From Streptomyces composti (lineage in GTDB: Bacteria > Actinomycetota > Actinomycetes > Streptomycetales > Streptomycetaceae): a stretch of 64,000 bases of DNA. The notes below the pieces were generated by a model that had not been told where the DNA came from, made no database searches, and saw only the letters and a program-made list of their open reading frames with translations. Location: contig NZ_JAATEM010000014.1 of assembly GCF_012034205.1 (NCBI RefSeq), forward strand, positions 62,001 to 126,000, written 5' to 3'. Both the position numbers and the translations under genes were made by a program. This document shows, one piece after another, positions 37,566 through 47,646 of this stretch; position 1 is the first letter of the stretch; every line of letters starts with the position of its first letter.

Positions 37566-39518
37566 GTGTCCGACAGGGAAGCGCCGCGCCGCCGCGTACC
37601 CGGACCCGCCAGGCCCGTCCGCCCGGGCGAGCGGCGCCCCGGGCCCGGCGCCCGCCCCGCCCGCCGCCCGGGACCGCCCCGCCCGGCCCCGCGCACCATC
37701 CGCCTGGGCAGCCCGCGCCCCCGGCTGCGCCTGGTCGGCCTGGCCCTGACCCTCGTCATGATCGCCTTCGTGATCCGCCTGTTCCAGGTGCAGGCCGTCG
37801 ACGCGAGCACCTACGCGGCCAAGGCGGCGCAGAACCGCTATGTCGGCCAGGTGCTCGCCGCCGAGCGCGGCGAGATCACCGACCGCAACGGGGTGGCCCT
37901 GGCGACCAGCGTGGACGCCTACGACATCACCGCCGACCCCACCATGTTCACCCCGGAGCAGCTGAAGACCGGCGACGGCCCGGAGCAGGCCGCCGCCCTG
38001 CTCGCCCCGATCCTCGGCCAGAGCGAGGAGAAGCTGGTCGCCAAGCTCCGCCCGGAGAACAAGGGGCTGCGCTACGTCAAACTCGCGGGACGGCAGACGC
38101 CGCAGGTCTGGAAGCAGATCAAGGACCTGAAGTCCGCGCTGGCCAAGAAGGCGCAGCGCGACAAGTCCACGGTCAACGTACTGTCCGGGGTCTTCTCCGT
38201 GCCCACCAGCAAGCGGGTGTACCCCAACAACGAGCTGGCCGCCGGGATACTGGGCTGGGTCAACGCCTCCGGCCGGGGAGGCGGCGGCATCGAGCTGCAG
38301 CTGGACGAGGAGCTCACCGGCAAGGACGGCAAGATCCGCTACGCCCAGTCGGGCGGCCGGCTGGTGCCCACCGCCGACTCCACCGAGACCCCGGCGGTGC
38401 CCGGCAGCGACGTCGAGCTGACCATCGACCGCGACATCCAGTGGGCCGCGCAGAACGCCATCAGCAAGCAGGTGGCCAAGTCCCGGGCCGACCGCGGCTA
38501 TGTGATCGTCCAGGACACCCGCACCGGCGAGGTCCTCGCCATGGCCAACGCGCCCGGCTTCGACCCCAACAACCTCTCCGAGGCCGACCCGGACGCGCTC
38601 GGCAACGCCGCCCTCCAGGACGCCTACGAGCCCGGCTCCACCGCCAAGGTGCTGTCGATGGCGGCCGTGCTCGAGGAGAACGCCGCCACTCCGCTCACCC
38701 ATGTCGTGGTGCCCAACCGGCTGCACCGCGGCGACCGTCTCTTCAAGGACGACGTCGACCACCCGACCTGGTACCTGACCCTCAACGGGGTGCTCGCCAA
38801 GTCCAGCAACATCGGCACCATCCTGGCCACCGGACAGCTCGGCAAGACCCAGTCCGCCGCCAACAAGGTGCTCTACGACTACCTGCGCCGCTTCGGCCTC
38901 GGCGGCCCCACGGGACTGGGCTTCCCGGGCGAGACCAAGGGCATCCTGGCGCCGCCCGAGCAGTGGTCGACCTCGCAGCAGTACACGATTCCTTTCGGCC
39001 AGGGCGTGTCCATCAACGCGATGCAGGCCGCCTCCGTGTACTCGACCATCGCCAACGACGGGGTGCGCGTCGAGCCCACCCTGGTGCGCGGCACCAAGGG
39101 ACCCGACGGGACCTTCACCCGCGCACCCGAGCCCCGGAAGAAGCGGGTGATCAGCGAACGGACGGCGAAGACCCTCGCCCGGATGCTGGAGTCGGTGGTG
39201 GACGACGAGGAGGGCACCGGCACCAAGGCGCGCATCCCCGGCTACCGGGTCGCGGGCAAGACGGGTACGGCGAACCGCGTGGATCCGGCCACCGGGAAGT
39301 ACCGCGGATACACCTCGTCCTTCGCCGGCTTCGCGCCCGCCGACAAGCCCCGGATCACCGTCTACTGCGTCATCCAGAACGCCACCAAGGGCAGCTACTT
39401 CGGCGGCCAGATCTGCGGACCGGTGTACAAGCAGGTCATGGAGTTCGCCCTGAAGACCCTGCAGGTCCCCCCGACCGGGGCGAAGCCCGCGAACTACCCG
39501 GTCACCTTCAAGCCCTGA
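37566..39518 (+). CDS. ftsI: Division transpeptidase FtsI (PBP3)
   Basis: A 650-residue class B penicillin-binding protein. A long Arg/Pro-rich cytosolic N-terminus is followed by a membrane helix (about 58-79), a dimerisation domain and a transpeptidase domain with SxxK (YEPGSTAKVL), SxN (KSSNIG) and KTG (AGKTGTAN). It crosslinks septal peptidoglycan with FtsW. GTG 37566 is preferred because AGGTGA sits five bases before it; GTG 37557, overlapping the ftsL stop, is the alternative. Confidence 0.93.
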   Translation: MSDREAPRRRVPGPARPVRPGERRPGPGARPARRPGPPRPAPRTIRLGSPRPRLRLVGLALTLVMIAFVIRLFQVQAVDASTYAAKAAQNRYVGQVLAAERGEITDRNGVALATSVDAYDITADPTMFTPEQLKTGDGPEQAAALLAPILGQSEEKLVAKLRPENKGLRYVKLAGRQTPQVWKQIKDLKSALAKKAQRDKSTVNVLSGVFSVPTSKRVYPNNELAAGILGWVNASGRGGGGIELQLDEELTGKDGKIRYAQSGGRLVPTADSTETPAVPGSDVELTIDRDIQWAAQNAISKQVAKSRADRGYVIVQDTRTGEVLAMANAPGFDPNNLSEADPDALGNAALQDAYEPGSTAKVLSMAAVLEENAATPLTHVVVPNRLHRGDRLFKDDVDHPTWYLTLNGVLAKSSNIGTILATGQLGKTQSAANKVLYDYLRRFGLGGPTGLGFPGETKGILAPPEQWSTSQQYTIPFGQGVSINAMQAASVYSTIANDGVRVEPTLVRGTKGPDGTFTRAPEPRKKRVISERTAKTLARMLESVVDDEEGTGTKARIPGYRVAGKTGTANRVDPATGKYRGYTSSFAGFAPADKPRITVYCVIQNATKGSYFGGQICGPVYKQVMEFALKTLQVPPTGAKPANYPVTFKP

Positions 39519-39679
39519 CCGACCACGCTCCCAGGAACCACCTCGTGACGACGACCTCCCCGCAGCCCGGGAACTCCGGCACCTCCACCCCCTCGCTTCG
39601 CCCCGGGGCGGTGACGCCGGGTACGCTCACCGCCGTGCCACACGCTGATCAGTCCCAAACCACCCAGAAGGGCCACCCC

Positions 39680-41200
39680 GTGACATATCCGGGACCGCCC
39701 AGGCCGGAACGGGTCTCCCCGACACCCCTCGCGGAGCTCGCCGGCCTGCTGGGTGCCCCCGCACCGGAGCAGGCCGCCGAGGTCACGGGCATCACCCACG
39801 ACTCGCGCGCCGTCCGGCCCGGAGACCTGTACGCCGCCCTGCCGGGCGCCCGCGCGCACGGCGCCGACTTCGTCACCCAGGCCGCGGGCCTGGGGGCGGC
39901 CGCCGTGCTCACCGACCCGTCCGGCGCCGAACGCGCCGCCGCGACCGGCCTGCCCGTGCTGGTGATCGACGACCCGCGGGGCCGGATGGGCGAGCTGGCC
40001 GCCACGATCTACGGCCACCCCGGCCGCGACCTGCTCCAGATCGGCATCACCGGCACCTCCGGCAAGACCACGACCGCCTACCTCGTCGAGGGCGGGCTGC
40101 GCACCGCCCGCAGCACGGGGCTGATCGGCACCGTCGAGATGCGCATCGGCGACGAGCGCATCAAGTCCGAGCGCACCACCCCCGAGGCCACCGACCTGCA
40201 GGCCCTGTTCGCCGTGATGCGCGAACGCGGCACCGAGGCGGTCGCCATGGAGGTCTCCAGTCACGCCCTGGTCCTCGGCCGGGTCGACGGCTGCGTCTTC
40301 GACATCGCCGTCTTCACCAACCTCAGCCCGGAGCACATGGAGTTCCACTCCGGCATGGAGGACTACTTCCGGGCCAAGGCGCAGCTGTTCACGCCGGGAC
40401 GCAGCAGGCTCGGCGTGGTCAACATCGACGACGAGTACGGCCGCCGCCTGGTCAAGGAGGCCGGCGTCCCGGTCGTCACCTACTCCGCCGAGGGCCACCC
40501 GGACGCCGACTGGCGCGCCGAGGACGTCGAGGTCGGGCCGGTGGACTCGGCCTTCACCGTGATCGGTCCCAAGGACGAGCGGATCACCGCCCGCTCGCCG
40601 CTGCCGGGCCCCTTCAACGTGGCCAACACCCTGGCCGCGATCGTGGCGCTGGCCGCGGCCGGACTCGACCCGCAGTCCGCCGCCGACGGCGTCGCCGCCG
40701 TCCCCGGTGTGCCGGGCCGTCTGGAGCGGGTCGACGCGGGCCAGCCGTATCTCGCGGTCGTCGACTACGCGCACAAGACCGACGCCGTCGAGTCCGTGCT
40801 CCGCGCCCTGCGCAAGGTCACCGAGGGCAAGGTGCACGTGGTGCTCGGCTGCGGCGGGGACCGGGACCGGACCAAGCGGGCGCCGATGGGCGCCGCCGCG
40901 GCCCGGCTCGCCGACACCGCCGTACTCACATCGGACAACCCCCGCTCCGAGGACCCGCTCGCGATCCTCGCCACCATGCTCCAGGGCGCGGCCTCGGTGC
41001 CCGCCCACGAGCGCGGCGAGGTGCAGGTCTTCGAGGACCGGGCCGCCGCGATCGCCGCCGCCGTCGCCCGGGCGCAGCCCGGTGACACCGTGCTGGTCGC
41101 CGGCAAGGGCCACGAGCAGGGGCAGGACATCGCCGGGGTGGTGCGTCCCTTCGACGACCGCCAGGTGCTTCGCGAAGCAATCCAGAAGACCCAGGGATGA
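39680..41200 (+). CDS. murE: UDP-MurNAc-tripeptide synthetase
   Basis: A 506-residue Mur ligase that adds diaminopimelate to UDP-MurNAc-L-Ala-D-Glu. ATP loop GITGTSGKTTTAYL, carbamylated-Lys region and the diaminopimelate-selecting DNPRSEDP motif are present; streptomycetes use LL-DAP. The GTG at 39680 with AGAAGGG upstream fits the family N-terminus. An in-frame GTG at 39545 (AGGA before it) would add 45 low-complexity residues. Confidence 0.92.
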   Translation: MTYPGPPRPERVSPTPLAELAGLLGAPAPEQAAEVTGITHDSRAVRPGDLYAALPGARAHGADFVTQAAGLGAAAVLTDPSGAERAAATGLPVLVIDDPRGRMGELAATIYGHPGRDLLQIGITGTSGKTTTAYLVEGGLRTARSTGLIGTVEMRIGDERIKSERTTPEATDLQALFAVMRERGTEAVAMEVSSHALVLGRVDGCVFDIAVFTNLSPEHMEFHSGMEDYFRAKAQLFTPGRSRLGVVNIDDEYGRRLVKEAGVPVVTYSAEGHPDADWRAEDVEVGPVDSAFTVIGPKDERITARSPLPGPFNVANTLAAIVALAAAGLDPQSAADGVAAVPGVPGRLERVDAGQPYLAVVDYAHKTDAVESVLRALRKVTEGKVHVVLGCGGDRDRTKRAPMGAAAARLADTAVLTSDNPRSEDPLAILATMLQGAASVPAHERGEVQVFEDRAAAIAAAVARAQPGDTVLVAGKGHEQGQDIAGVVRPFDDRQVLREAIQKTQG

Positions 41201-41204
41201 ACTT

Positions 41205-42620
41205 GTGATCGCCCTCTCCCTCGCCGAGATCGCAGAAGTCGTCGGCGGGCAGACGCACGACATACCGGATCCGTCCGTGCAGGTCACCGGGCCGGTCGTC
41301 CGGGACTCGCGGGAGGCGGGTCCGGGCAGCCTCTTCGTCGCCTTCGTCGGCGAGCGCGCCGACGGCCACGACTTCGCGGCCCAGGTCGTCGAGGCGGGCG
41401 CGGCCGCCGTGCTCGCCTCCCGGCCGGTGGGCGTGCCCGCGATCGTCGTCGACGACGTGCAGACCGCCCTCGGCGCCCTCGCCCGCCATGTCGTACGGCG
41501 CCTCGGCACCACCCTCGTCGCACTGACCGGTTCGGCCGGAAAGACCAGCACCAAGGACCTCGTCGCCCAGGTGCTGGGGCGCAAGGCGCCGACCGTCTTC
41601 ACCCCCGGCTCGCTCAACAACGAGATCGGTCTGCCGCTGACCGCGCTCAGCGCCACCGAGGAGACCCGCTACCTCGTTCTGGAGATGGGGGCCCGCGGCC
41701 TCGGCCACATCAAGTACCTCACCGAGCTGACCCCGCCGCGGATCGGCCTGGTCCTGAACGTCGGCTCCGCGCACATCGGCGAGTTCGGCGGGCGCGAGCA
41801 GATCGCCCAGGCCAAGGGCGAGCTGGTCGAGGCGCTCCCGTCCGCCGAGGACGGCGGGGTGGCGGTCCTCAACGCCGACGACCCCCATGTGCGGGCCATG
41901 GCCGATCGAACGAAGGCGAAGGTGATCTTCTTCGGGGAGTCCGGCGAAGCGGACGTTCGGGCCGAGAACGTGCGACTCACGGACAGCGGACAGCCCTCCT
42001 TCAGGCTTCACACACCCTCCGGTGCAAGCGATGTGACCATGCGCCTGTACGGTGAGCATCACGTGTCGAACGCGCTCGCCGCGGCCGCCGTCGCCCACGA
42101 GTTGGGCATGTCCGCAGACGAGATCGCCCTCGCGCTCTCCGAGGCGGGCTCCCTCTCCCGCTGGCGGATGGAGGTCACCGAGCGCCCGGACGGCGTGACG
42201 GTCGTCAACGACGCCTACAACGCGAACCCCGAGTCCATGCGGGCCGCCCTGCGTGCGCTGGCGGCGATGGGCAAGGGGCGCCGGACGTGGGCGGTGCTCG
42301 GCAAGATGGCCGAGCTCGGGGACGAGGCGCTCGCCGAGCACGACGCGGTCGGACGGCTCGCCGTCCGGCTCAACGTCAGCAAGCTCGTCGCGGTCGGGGG
42401 CAGGGAAGCCGCCTGGCTGCAACTGGGCGCATATAACGAGGGTTCGTGGGGTGAGGAGTCGGTGCACGTGTCCGACGCACAGGCGGCGGTCGACCTGCTG
42501 CGCAGCGAGCTGCGCCCGGGGGACGTCGTACTCGTGAAGGCGTCCCGGTCGGTCGGGCTCGAGAGCGTGGCGCAGGCGCTGCTCGAGACCGGTGCCGAGG
42601 GTGAGGTCGCCGCCCGATGA
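41205..42620 (+). CDS. murF: UDP-MurNAc-tripeptide D-Ala-D-Ala ligase
   Basis: A 471-residue Mur ligase adding D-Ala-D-Ala to finish the pentapeptide. Motifs: VALTGSAGKTSTKDLVAQ, LVLEMGARGLGHI, VLNVGSAHIGEFG, VVNDAYNANPESMRAAL. GTG 41205 begins five bases after the murE stop with AGGGATGA overlapping it. Its stop overlaps mraY as ATGA. Confidence 0.94.
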   Translation: MIALSLAEIAEVVGGQTHDIPDPSVQVTGPVVRDSREAGPGSLFVAFVGERADGHDFAAQVVEAGAAAVLASRPVGVPAIVVDDVQTALGALARHVVRRLGTTLVALTGSAGKTSTKDLVAQVLGRKAPTVFTPGSLNNEIGLPLTALSATEETRYLVLEMGARGLGHIKYLTELTPPRIGLVLNVGSAHIGEFGGREQIAQAKGELVEALPSAEDGGVAVLNADDPHVRAMADRTKAKVIFFGESGEADVRAENVRLTDSGQPSFRLHTPSGASDVTMRLYGEHHVSNALAAAAVAHELGMSADEIALALSEAGSLSRWRMEVTERPDGVTVVNDAYNANPESMRAALRALAAMGKGRRTWAVLGKMAELGDEALAEHDAVGRLAVRLNVSKLVAVGGREAAWLQLGAYNEGSWGEESVHVSDAQAAVDLLRSELRPGDVVLVKASRSVGLESVAQALLETGAEGEVAAR

Positions 42621-43690
42621 TGAAGCAGATCCTGTTCGCAGGAGTCATTGGCCTCTTCCTGACACTGATCGGCACCCCCCTGCTGATCAAGCTCCTGGCC
42701 CGCAAGGGCTACGGCCAGTACATCCGCGACGACGGGCCGCGCGAGCACGCCAGCAAGCGCGGTACGCCGACCATGGGCGGCATCGCCTTCATCCTGGCCA
42801 CGGTCGCCGCCTACTTCCTGTCCAAGGTGATCACCGGCTACACCCCGTCCTACTCGGGTCTGCTGGTGCTCGGCCTGATGGTCGGCATGGGCATGGTCGG
42901 CTTCCTGGACGACTACATCAAGATCGTCAAGCGGCGTTCGCTGGGCCTGCGGGCCAAGGCGAAGATGGCCGGCCAGCTGATCGTCGGCATCGCCTTCGCC
43001 GTGCTCTCCCTGCAGTTCGCGGACGCCCGCGGGCAGACCCCCGCCTCCACGAAGCTGTCCTTCATCACGGACTTCGGCTGGACCATCGGCCCGGTGCTGT
43101 TCGTCGTCTGGGCGCTGTTCATGATCCTCGCCATGTCCAACGGCGTGAACCTCACCGACGGTCTGGACGGTCTGGCCACCGGCGCCTCGGTCCTCGTCTT
43201 CGGTGCCTACACCTTCATCGGCGTCTGGCAGTTCCAGGAGTCCTGCGCCAACGGCGAGACCCTGACCAACCCCAACGCCTGCTTCGAGGTGCGCGACCCG
43301 CTCGACCTCGCCGTGGTCTCCTCTGCGCTGATGGGCGCCTGCCTCGGCTTCCTGTGGTGGAACACCTCACCCGCAAAGATCTTCATGGGCGACACCGGTT
43401 CGCTGGCGCTCGGCGGTGTGCTCGCCGGCCTCGCGATCTGCTCGCGCACCGAGCTGCTGCTCGCCATCCTGGGCGGCCTGTTCGTCCTCATCACCATGTC
43501 GGTGGTCATCCAGGTCGGCTCCTTCCGGCTCACCGGGAAGCGGGTCTTCCGGATGGCACCGCTCCAGCATCACTTCGAACTCAAGGGCTGGTCCGAGGTT
43601 CTCGTGGTGGTCCGCTTCTGGATCATCCAGGGCATCTGTGTGATCGTCGGACTCGGCCTCTTCTACGCGGGATGGGCAGCGGAAAAGTGA
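42617..43690 (+). CDS. mraY: Phospho-MurNAc-pentapeptide translocase MraY
   Basis: A 357-residue polytopic membrane enzyme moving phospho-MurNAc-pentapeptide to undecaprenyl phosphate, giving lipid I. About ten helices are visible. Signature segments are GTPTMGGIAFI, GFLDDYIKI, NLTDGLDGLATG, MGDTGSLALGG and FRMAPLQHHFELKGWSE. The Asp-rich motifs coordinate magnesium. ATG 42617 overlaps the murF stop; MMKQ allows ATG 42620 too. Confidence 0.96.
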   Translation: MMKQILFAGVIGLFLTLIGTPLLIKLLARKGYGQYIRDDGPREHASKRGTPTMGGIAFILATVAAYFLSKVITGYTPSYSGLLVLGLMVGMGMVGFLDDYIKIVKRRSLGLRAKAKMAGQLIVGIAFAVLSLQFADARGQTPASTKLSFITDFGWTIGPVLFVVWALFMILAMSNGVNLTDGLDGLATGASVLVFGAYTFIGVWQFQESCANGETLTNPNACFEVRDPLDLAVVSSALMGACLGFLWWNTSPAKIFMGDTGSLALGGVLAGLAICSRTELLLAILGGLFVLITMSVVIQVGSFRLTGKRVFRMAPLQHHFELKGWSEVLVVVRFWIIQGICVIVGLGLFYAGWAAEK

Positions 43691-45105
43691 CCTCCTCGGT
43701 GACCCGGGACTTCCAGGGCAAGCGCATCACCGTCGCCGGGCTCGGCGTCTCCGGCGTCCCGGCGGCCAAGGTGCTGCACCGCCTCGGCGCTTCGGTCACC
43801 GTCGTCAACGACGGCGACGACGACCGTGCCCGCGAACAGGCCGCCGCGCTCGAGACGCTCGGGGTCACCGTGCGCCTCGGCGACGGCGACACCCTGCCCG
43901 AGGGCACCGAGCTGATCGTCACCGCCCCCGGCTGGAAGCCGGACAAGCCGCTCTTCGCGGCGGCCGAGGCGGCCGGGGTCCCGGTCTGGGGCGACGTCGA
44001 ACTCGCCTGGCGGCTGCGGAAACCGGACGCCGCCCCCTGGCTCGCGGTCACCGGCACCAACGGCAAGACCTCCACCGTCCAGATGCTCGCCGCCATCCTG
44101 AAGGCGGCCGGCCTGCGCACCGCGGCCGTCGGCAACATCGGCGTCTCCCTGCTGGACGCGGTGCTGGGCGAGGAGGAGTACGACGTGCTCGCCGTGGAGC
44201 TGTCCAGCTACCAGCTCCACTGGGCGCCCTCGCTGCGCGCCCACTCCGCCGCCGTGCTCAACCTCGCCCCCGACCACCTCGACTGGCACGGCTCCATGGA
44301 GGCCTACGCCGCCGACAAGGGCCGCATCTACGAGGGCAACCGGGTCGCCTGCGTCTACAACGTGGCCGACAAGGCGACCGAGGACCTGGTGCGCGAGGCC
44401 GACGTGGAGGAGGGCTGCCGCGCCATCGGCTTCACCCTCGGCACCCCCGGCCCCTCCCAACTCGGCGTCGTGGACGACCTGCTGGTCGACCGCGCCTTCG
44501 TGGCGGACCGGTACAAGAACGCCCAGGAGCTGGCCCAGGTCTCCGACGTCCGCCCGCCGGCCCCGCACAACATCGCCAACGCGCTGGCCGCCGCGGCGCT
44601 GGCCCGCGCCTTCGGCGTGCCCGCCGCTGCCGTGCGCGAGGGGCTGCGGTCCTTCACCCCGGACGCCCACCGGATCGCGCACGTGGCCGACATCGACGGC
44701 GTCTCCTACGTGGACGACTCCAAGGCCACCAACACCCATGCCGCCGAAGCCTCGTTGGCGGCATACGAGAAGATCGTATGGATTGCGGGCGGACTGGCGA
44801 AGGGCGCGACCTTCGACGAGCTGGTCGCCAAGTCCGCCGAGCGCCTGCGCGGGGCGGTGCTGATCGGCGCCGACCGCTCCCTGATCCGTGAAGCCCTGGC
44901 GCGACACGCCCCGGAAGTACCCGTCGTGGACCTCGAGCGGACCGACACTGGGGCGATGCTCCAGGCTGTCCAGGAGGCGAAGCGGCTCGCACGGCCCGGT
45001 GACACGGTCCTGCTGGCCCCCGCCTGCGCCTCGATGGACATGTTCGCCAACTACAACCGGCGTGGTGAGGCGTTCGCACAGGCGGTGCGCGAACTCGGCG
45101 CCTGA
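43672..45105 (+). CDS. murD: UDP-MurNAc-L-Ala D-Glu ligase
   Basis: A 477-residue Mur ligase. Motifs: ITVAGLGVSGVPAAKVL, LAVTGTNGKTSTVQML, LAVELSSYQLHW, NLAPDHLDWHGSMEAYA, DDSKATNTHAAEASL. The ATG at 43672 lies inside the mraY 3' end; GTG 43687, overlapping the mraY stop, is an equally good candidate. Confidence 0.94.
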   Translation: MGSGKVTSSVTRDFQGKRITVAGLGVSGVPAAKVLHRLGASVTVVNDGDDDRAREQAAALETLGVTVRLGDGDTLPEGTELIVTAPGWKPDKPLFAAAEAAGVPVWGDVELAWRLRKPDAAPWLAVTGTNGKTSTVQMLAAILKAAGLRTAAVGNIGVSLLDAVLGEEEYDVLAVELSSYQLHWAPSLRAHSAAVLNLAPDHLDWHGSMEAYAADKGRIYEGNRVACVYNVADKATEDLVREADVEEGCRAIGFTLGTPGPSQLGVVDDLLVDRAFVADRYKNAQELAQVSDVRPPAPHNIANALAAAALARAFGVPAAAVREGLRSFTPDAHRIAHVADIDGVSYVDDSKATNTHAAEASLAAYEKIVWIAGGLAKGATFDELVAKSAERLRGAVLIGADRSLIREALARHAPEVPVVDLERTDTGAMLQAVQEAKRLARPGDTVLLAPACASMDMFANYNRRGEAFAQAVRELGA

Positions 45106-45185
45106 CCCGGACGCCTGCGCCGGGCGACCTTGGGAGGGACGCGTGGGACCGTCGAGGCGCTGTCCGGCCTGCCGAGGAGGCCGGG

Positions 45186-46520
45186 ATGTCCGGTAGCCGT
45201 ACCTCTCGCCCGCCCGTGCGACGGGCCGCACGCCTGCCGCGCGAGAACCCGGCCCTCGGCCTGGTGGCCAGGCTGCGCCGGGCCTGGGACCGGCCGCTGA
45301 CCGCGTACTACCTGATCCTCGGCGGCAGCGCGCTGATCACCGTGCTCGGCCTGGTGATGGTCTACTCGGCCTCCCAGATCACCGCGCTGCAGATGTCGCT
45401 GCCCGGCTCGTACTTCTTCCGCAAGCAGCTGCTGGCCGCGGTGATCGGCTGCGGGCTGCTGCTGGTGGCCTCCCGGATGCCGGTCCGGCTGCACCGGGCG
45501 CTCGCCTACCCCATCCTGGCGGGCGCCGTCGGACTGATGGCGCTGGTGCAGGTGCCGGGGATAGGAGTCGCGGTCAACGGCAACCAGAACTGGATCGCCG
45601 TCGGCGGCTCCTTCCAGCTCCAGCCCAGCGAGTTCGGCAAGCTGGCCCTGGTGCTGTGGGGCGCCGATCTGCTCGCCCGCAAACAGGAGCGGCGGCTGCT
45701 GACCCAGTGGAAGCACATGCTGGTGCCGCTGGTGCCGGCCGCCTTCATGCTGCTCGGGCTGATCATGCTCGGTGGCGACATGGGCACCGCGATCATCGTC
45801 ACGGCGATCCTCTTCGGCCTGCTGTGGCTGGCCGGGGCGCCCACCCGGCTCTTCGTCGGGGTGCTCGCCGTCGCCGGGCTGATCGGCGCCTTCCTGATCC
45901 GCACCAGCCCCAACCGCATGGCCCGCCTGGCCTGCCTGGGCGCCACCGAACCCCAGTCGGGCCCGGTGGACTGCTGGCAGGCCGTGCACGGGATCTACGC
46001 CCTCGCCTCCGGCGGAATCTTCGGCTCCGGGCTCGGTGCGAGTGTGGAGAAATGGGGGCAACTCCCGGAAGCCCACACCGACTTCATCTTCGCCGTCACC
46101 GGTGAGGAACTGGGCCTGGCGGGGACGCTGTCGGTGCTCGCTCTCTTCGCCGCTCTAGGCTATGCGGGTATCCGCGTGGCCGGACGCACGGAGGACCCCT
46201 TCGTCAGGTATGCCGCGGGAGGCGTGACCACCTGGATCACGGCCCAGGCCGTGATCAACATCGGTGCGGTGCTCGGTCTGCTGCCGATCGCCGGTGTTCC
46301 GCTCCCGCTGTTCTCCTACGGGGGATCCGCCCTGCTGCCGACCATGTTCGCCATCGGGCTGCTGATCGCCTTCGCGCGGGACGAGCCCGCTGCGCGGGCG
46401 GCGCTTGCGATGCGGCAACCCCGCTTTGGTAGAAAGCGGAACGGGGGTTCTCGACGGCCCCGGAGATGGAACACGATGCGACGGCGCGCCACGGCGGCGC
46501 GTACGTCCGGAGAGCGGTGA
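45186..46520 (+). CDS. ftsW: Lipid II polymerase FtsW (SEDS)
   Basis: A 444-residue SEDS protein with ten membrane helices, polymerising lipid II for septal wall with FtsI. Conserved segments are NGNQNWIAVGGSFQLQPSEFGKLALVL, GGDMGTAIIV, EAHTDFIFAVTGEELG and LPLFSYGGSALLPTM. The C-terminus is basic and cytosolic. ATG 45186 has GAGGAGG upstream. Confidence 0.95.
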   Translation: MSGSRTSRPPVRRAARLPRENPALGLVARLRRAWDRPLTAYYLILGGSALITVLGLVMVYSASQITALQMSLPGSYFFRKQLLAAVIGCGLLLVASRMPVRLHRALAYPILAGAVGLMALVQVPGIGVAVNGNQNWIAVGGSFQLQPSEFGKLALVLWGADLLARKQERRLLTQWKHMLVPLVPAAFMLLGLIMLGGDMGTAIIVTAILFGLLWLAGAPTRLFVGVLAVAGLIGAFLIRTSPNRMARLACLGATEPQSGPVDCWQAVHGIYALASGGIFGSGLGASVEKWGQLPEAHTDFIFAVTGEELGLAGTLSVLALFAALGYAGIRVAGRTEDPFVRYAAGGVTTWITAQAVINIGAVLGLLPIAGVPLPLFSYGGSALLPTMFAIGLLIAFARDEPAARAALAMRQPRFGRKRNGGSRRPRRWNTMRRRATAARTSGER

Positions 46521-46526
46521 ATTTCG

Positions 46527-47621
46527 GTGCATGTCGTACTCGCCGGCGGAGGAACCGCGGGCCACATCGAGCCCGCGCTCGCCCTCGCGGACGCCCTGCG
46601 CAGGCAGGATCCGACCGTGGGCATCACGGCCCTGGGCACGGAGCGCGGCCTCGAGACGGAACTCGTACCCCAGCGCGGGTACGAACTGGCGCTGATCCCC
46701 GCCGTGCCGCTGCCACGCAAGCCCACCCCCGAGCTGATCACCGTCCCGGGGCGGCTGCGCGGCACCATCAAGGCCACCGAGCAGATCCTGGAGCGCACCA
46801 AGGCGGACGTCGTGGTCGGCTTCGGCGGCTACGTCGCCCTGCCCGGCTACCTCGCCGCCAAGCGGCTCGGTGTGCCGATCGTGGTGCACGAGGCGAACGC
46901 CCGCCCGGGCCTGGCCAACAAGATCGGCTCCCGGTACGCGGCCCAGGTCGCCGTCTCCACGCCCGACAGCAAGCTGCGCAACGCCCGCTACGTCGGCATC
47001 CCGCTGCGCCGCTCCATCGCCACCCTGGACCGGGCCGCGATGCGCCCCGAGGCACGCGCCGCCTTCGGTCTGGACCCCAATCTGCCCACGCTGCTGGTCA
47101 CCGGCGGCTCGCAGGGCGCCCGCCGGCTCAACGAGGTGGTCCAGCAGGTCGCGCCCTGGCTGCAGCAGGCCGGCATCCAGATCCTGCACGCGGTCGGCAA
47201 GAAGAACGAACTGCCGCAGGTGCAGCAGATGCCGGGAATGCCACCTTATGTCCCGGTACATTATCTGGACCGGATGGACCTCGCGTACGCCGCGGCCGAC
47301 ATGATGCTGTGCCGCGCGGGCGCGATGACCGTCGCCGAACTCTCCGCCGTCGGACTGCCGGCCGCCTACGTCCCGCTGCCCATCGGCAACGGCGAGCAGC
47401 GGCTCAACGCCCAGCCGGTGGTCAAGGCCGGTGGCGGTCTGCTGGTCGACGACGCCGATCTCTCCCCGCAGTGGGTGCAGCAGAACGTCCTGCCCGTGCT
47501 GGCCGACCCGCACCGGCTGTACGAGATGTCCCGCGCCGCCGCCGAGTTCGGCCGCCGGGACGCCGACGAGCTGCTGGTCGGCATGGTGTACGAGGCGATC
47601 GCCGCCCGTGCGCACCGCTAG
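46527..47621 (+). CDS. murG: UDP-GlcNAc:lipid I GlcNAc transferase
   Basis: A 364-residue GT28 glycosyltransferase converting lipid I to lipid II at the inner membrane face. N-terminal [63 protein letters not shown] and [17 protein letters not shown] loops are all present. GTG 46527 begins six bases after ftsW. Confidence 0.95.
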   Translation: MHVVLAGGGTAGHIEPALALADALRRQDPTVGITALGTERGLETELVPQRGYELALIPAVPLPRKPTPELITVPGRLRGTIKATEQILERTKADVVVGFGGYVALPGYLAAKRLGVPIVVHEANARPGLANKIGSRYAAQVAVSTPDSKLRNARYVGIPLRRSIATLDRAAMRPEARAAFGLDPNLPTLLVTGGSQGARRLNEVVQQVAPWLQQAGIQILHAVGKKNELPQVQQMPGMPPYVPVHYLDRMDLAYAAADMMLCRAGAMTVAELSAVGLPAAYVPLPIGNGEQRLNAQPVVKAGGGLLVDDADLSPQWVQQNVLPVLADPHRLYEMSRAAAEFGRRDADELLVGMVYEAIAARAHR

Positions 47622-47646
47622 GCGTCTATGACGAAGGGCAGGGACG

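Noticed and set aside
35814..39518. A 1234-codon frame running from the rsmH leader into FtsI
   Set aside because: It passes out of frame through rsmH and ftsL; ftsI starts at 37566 (or 37557).
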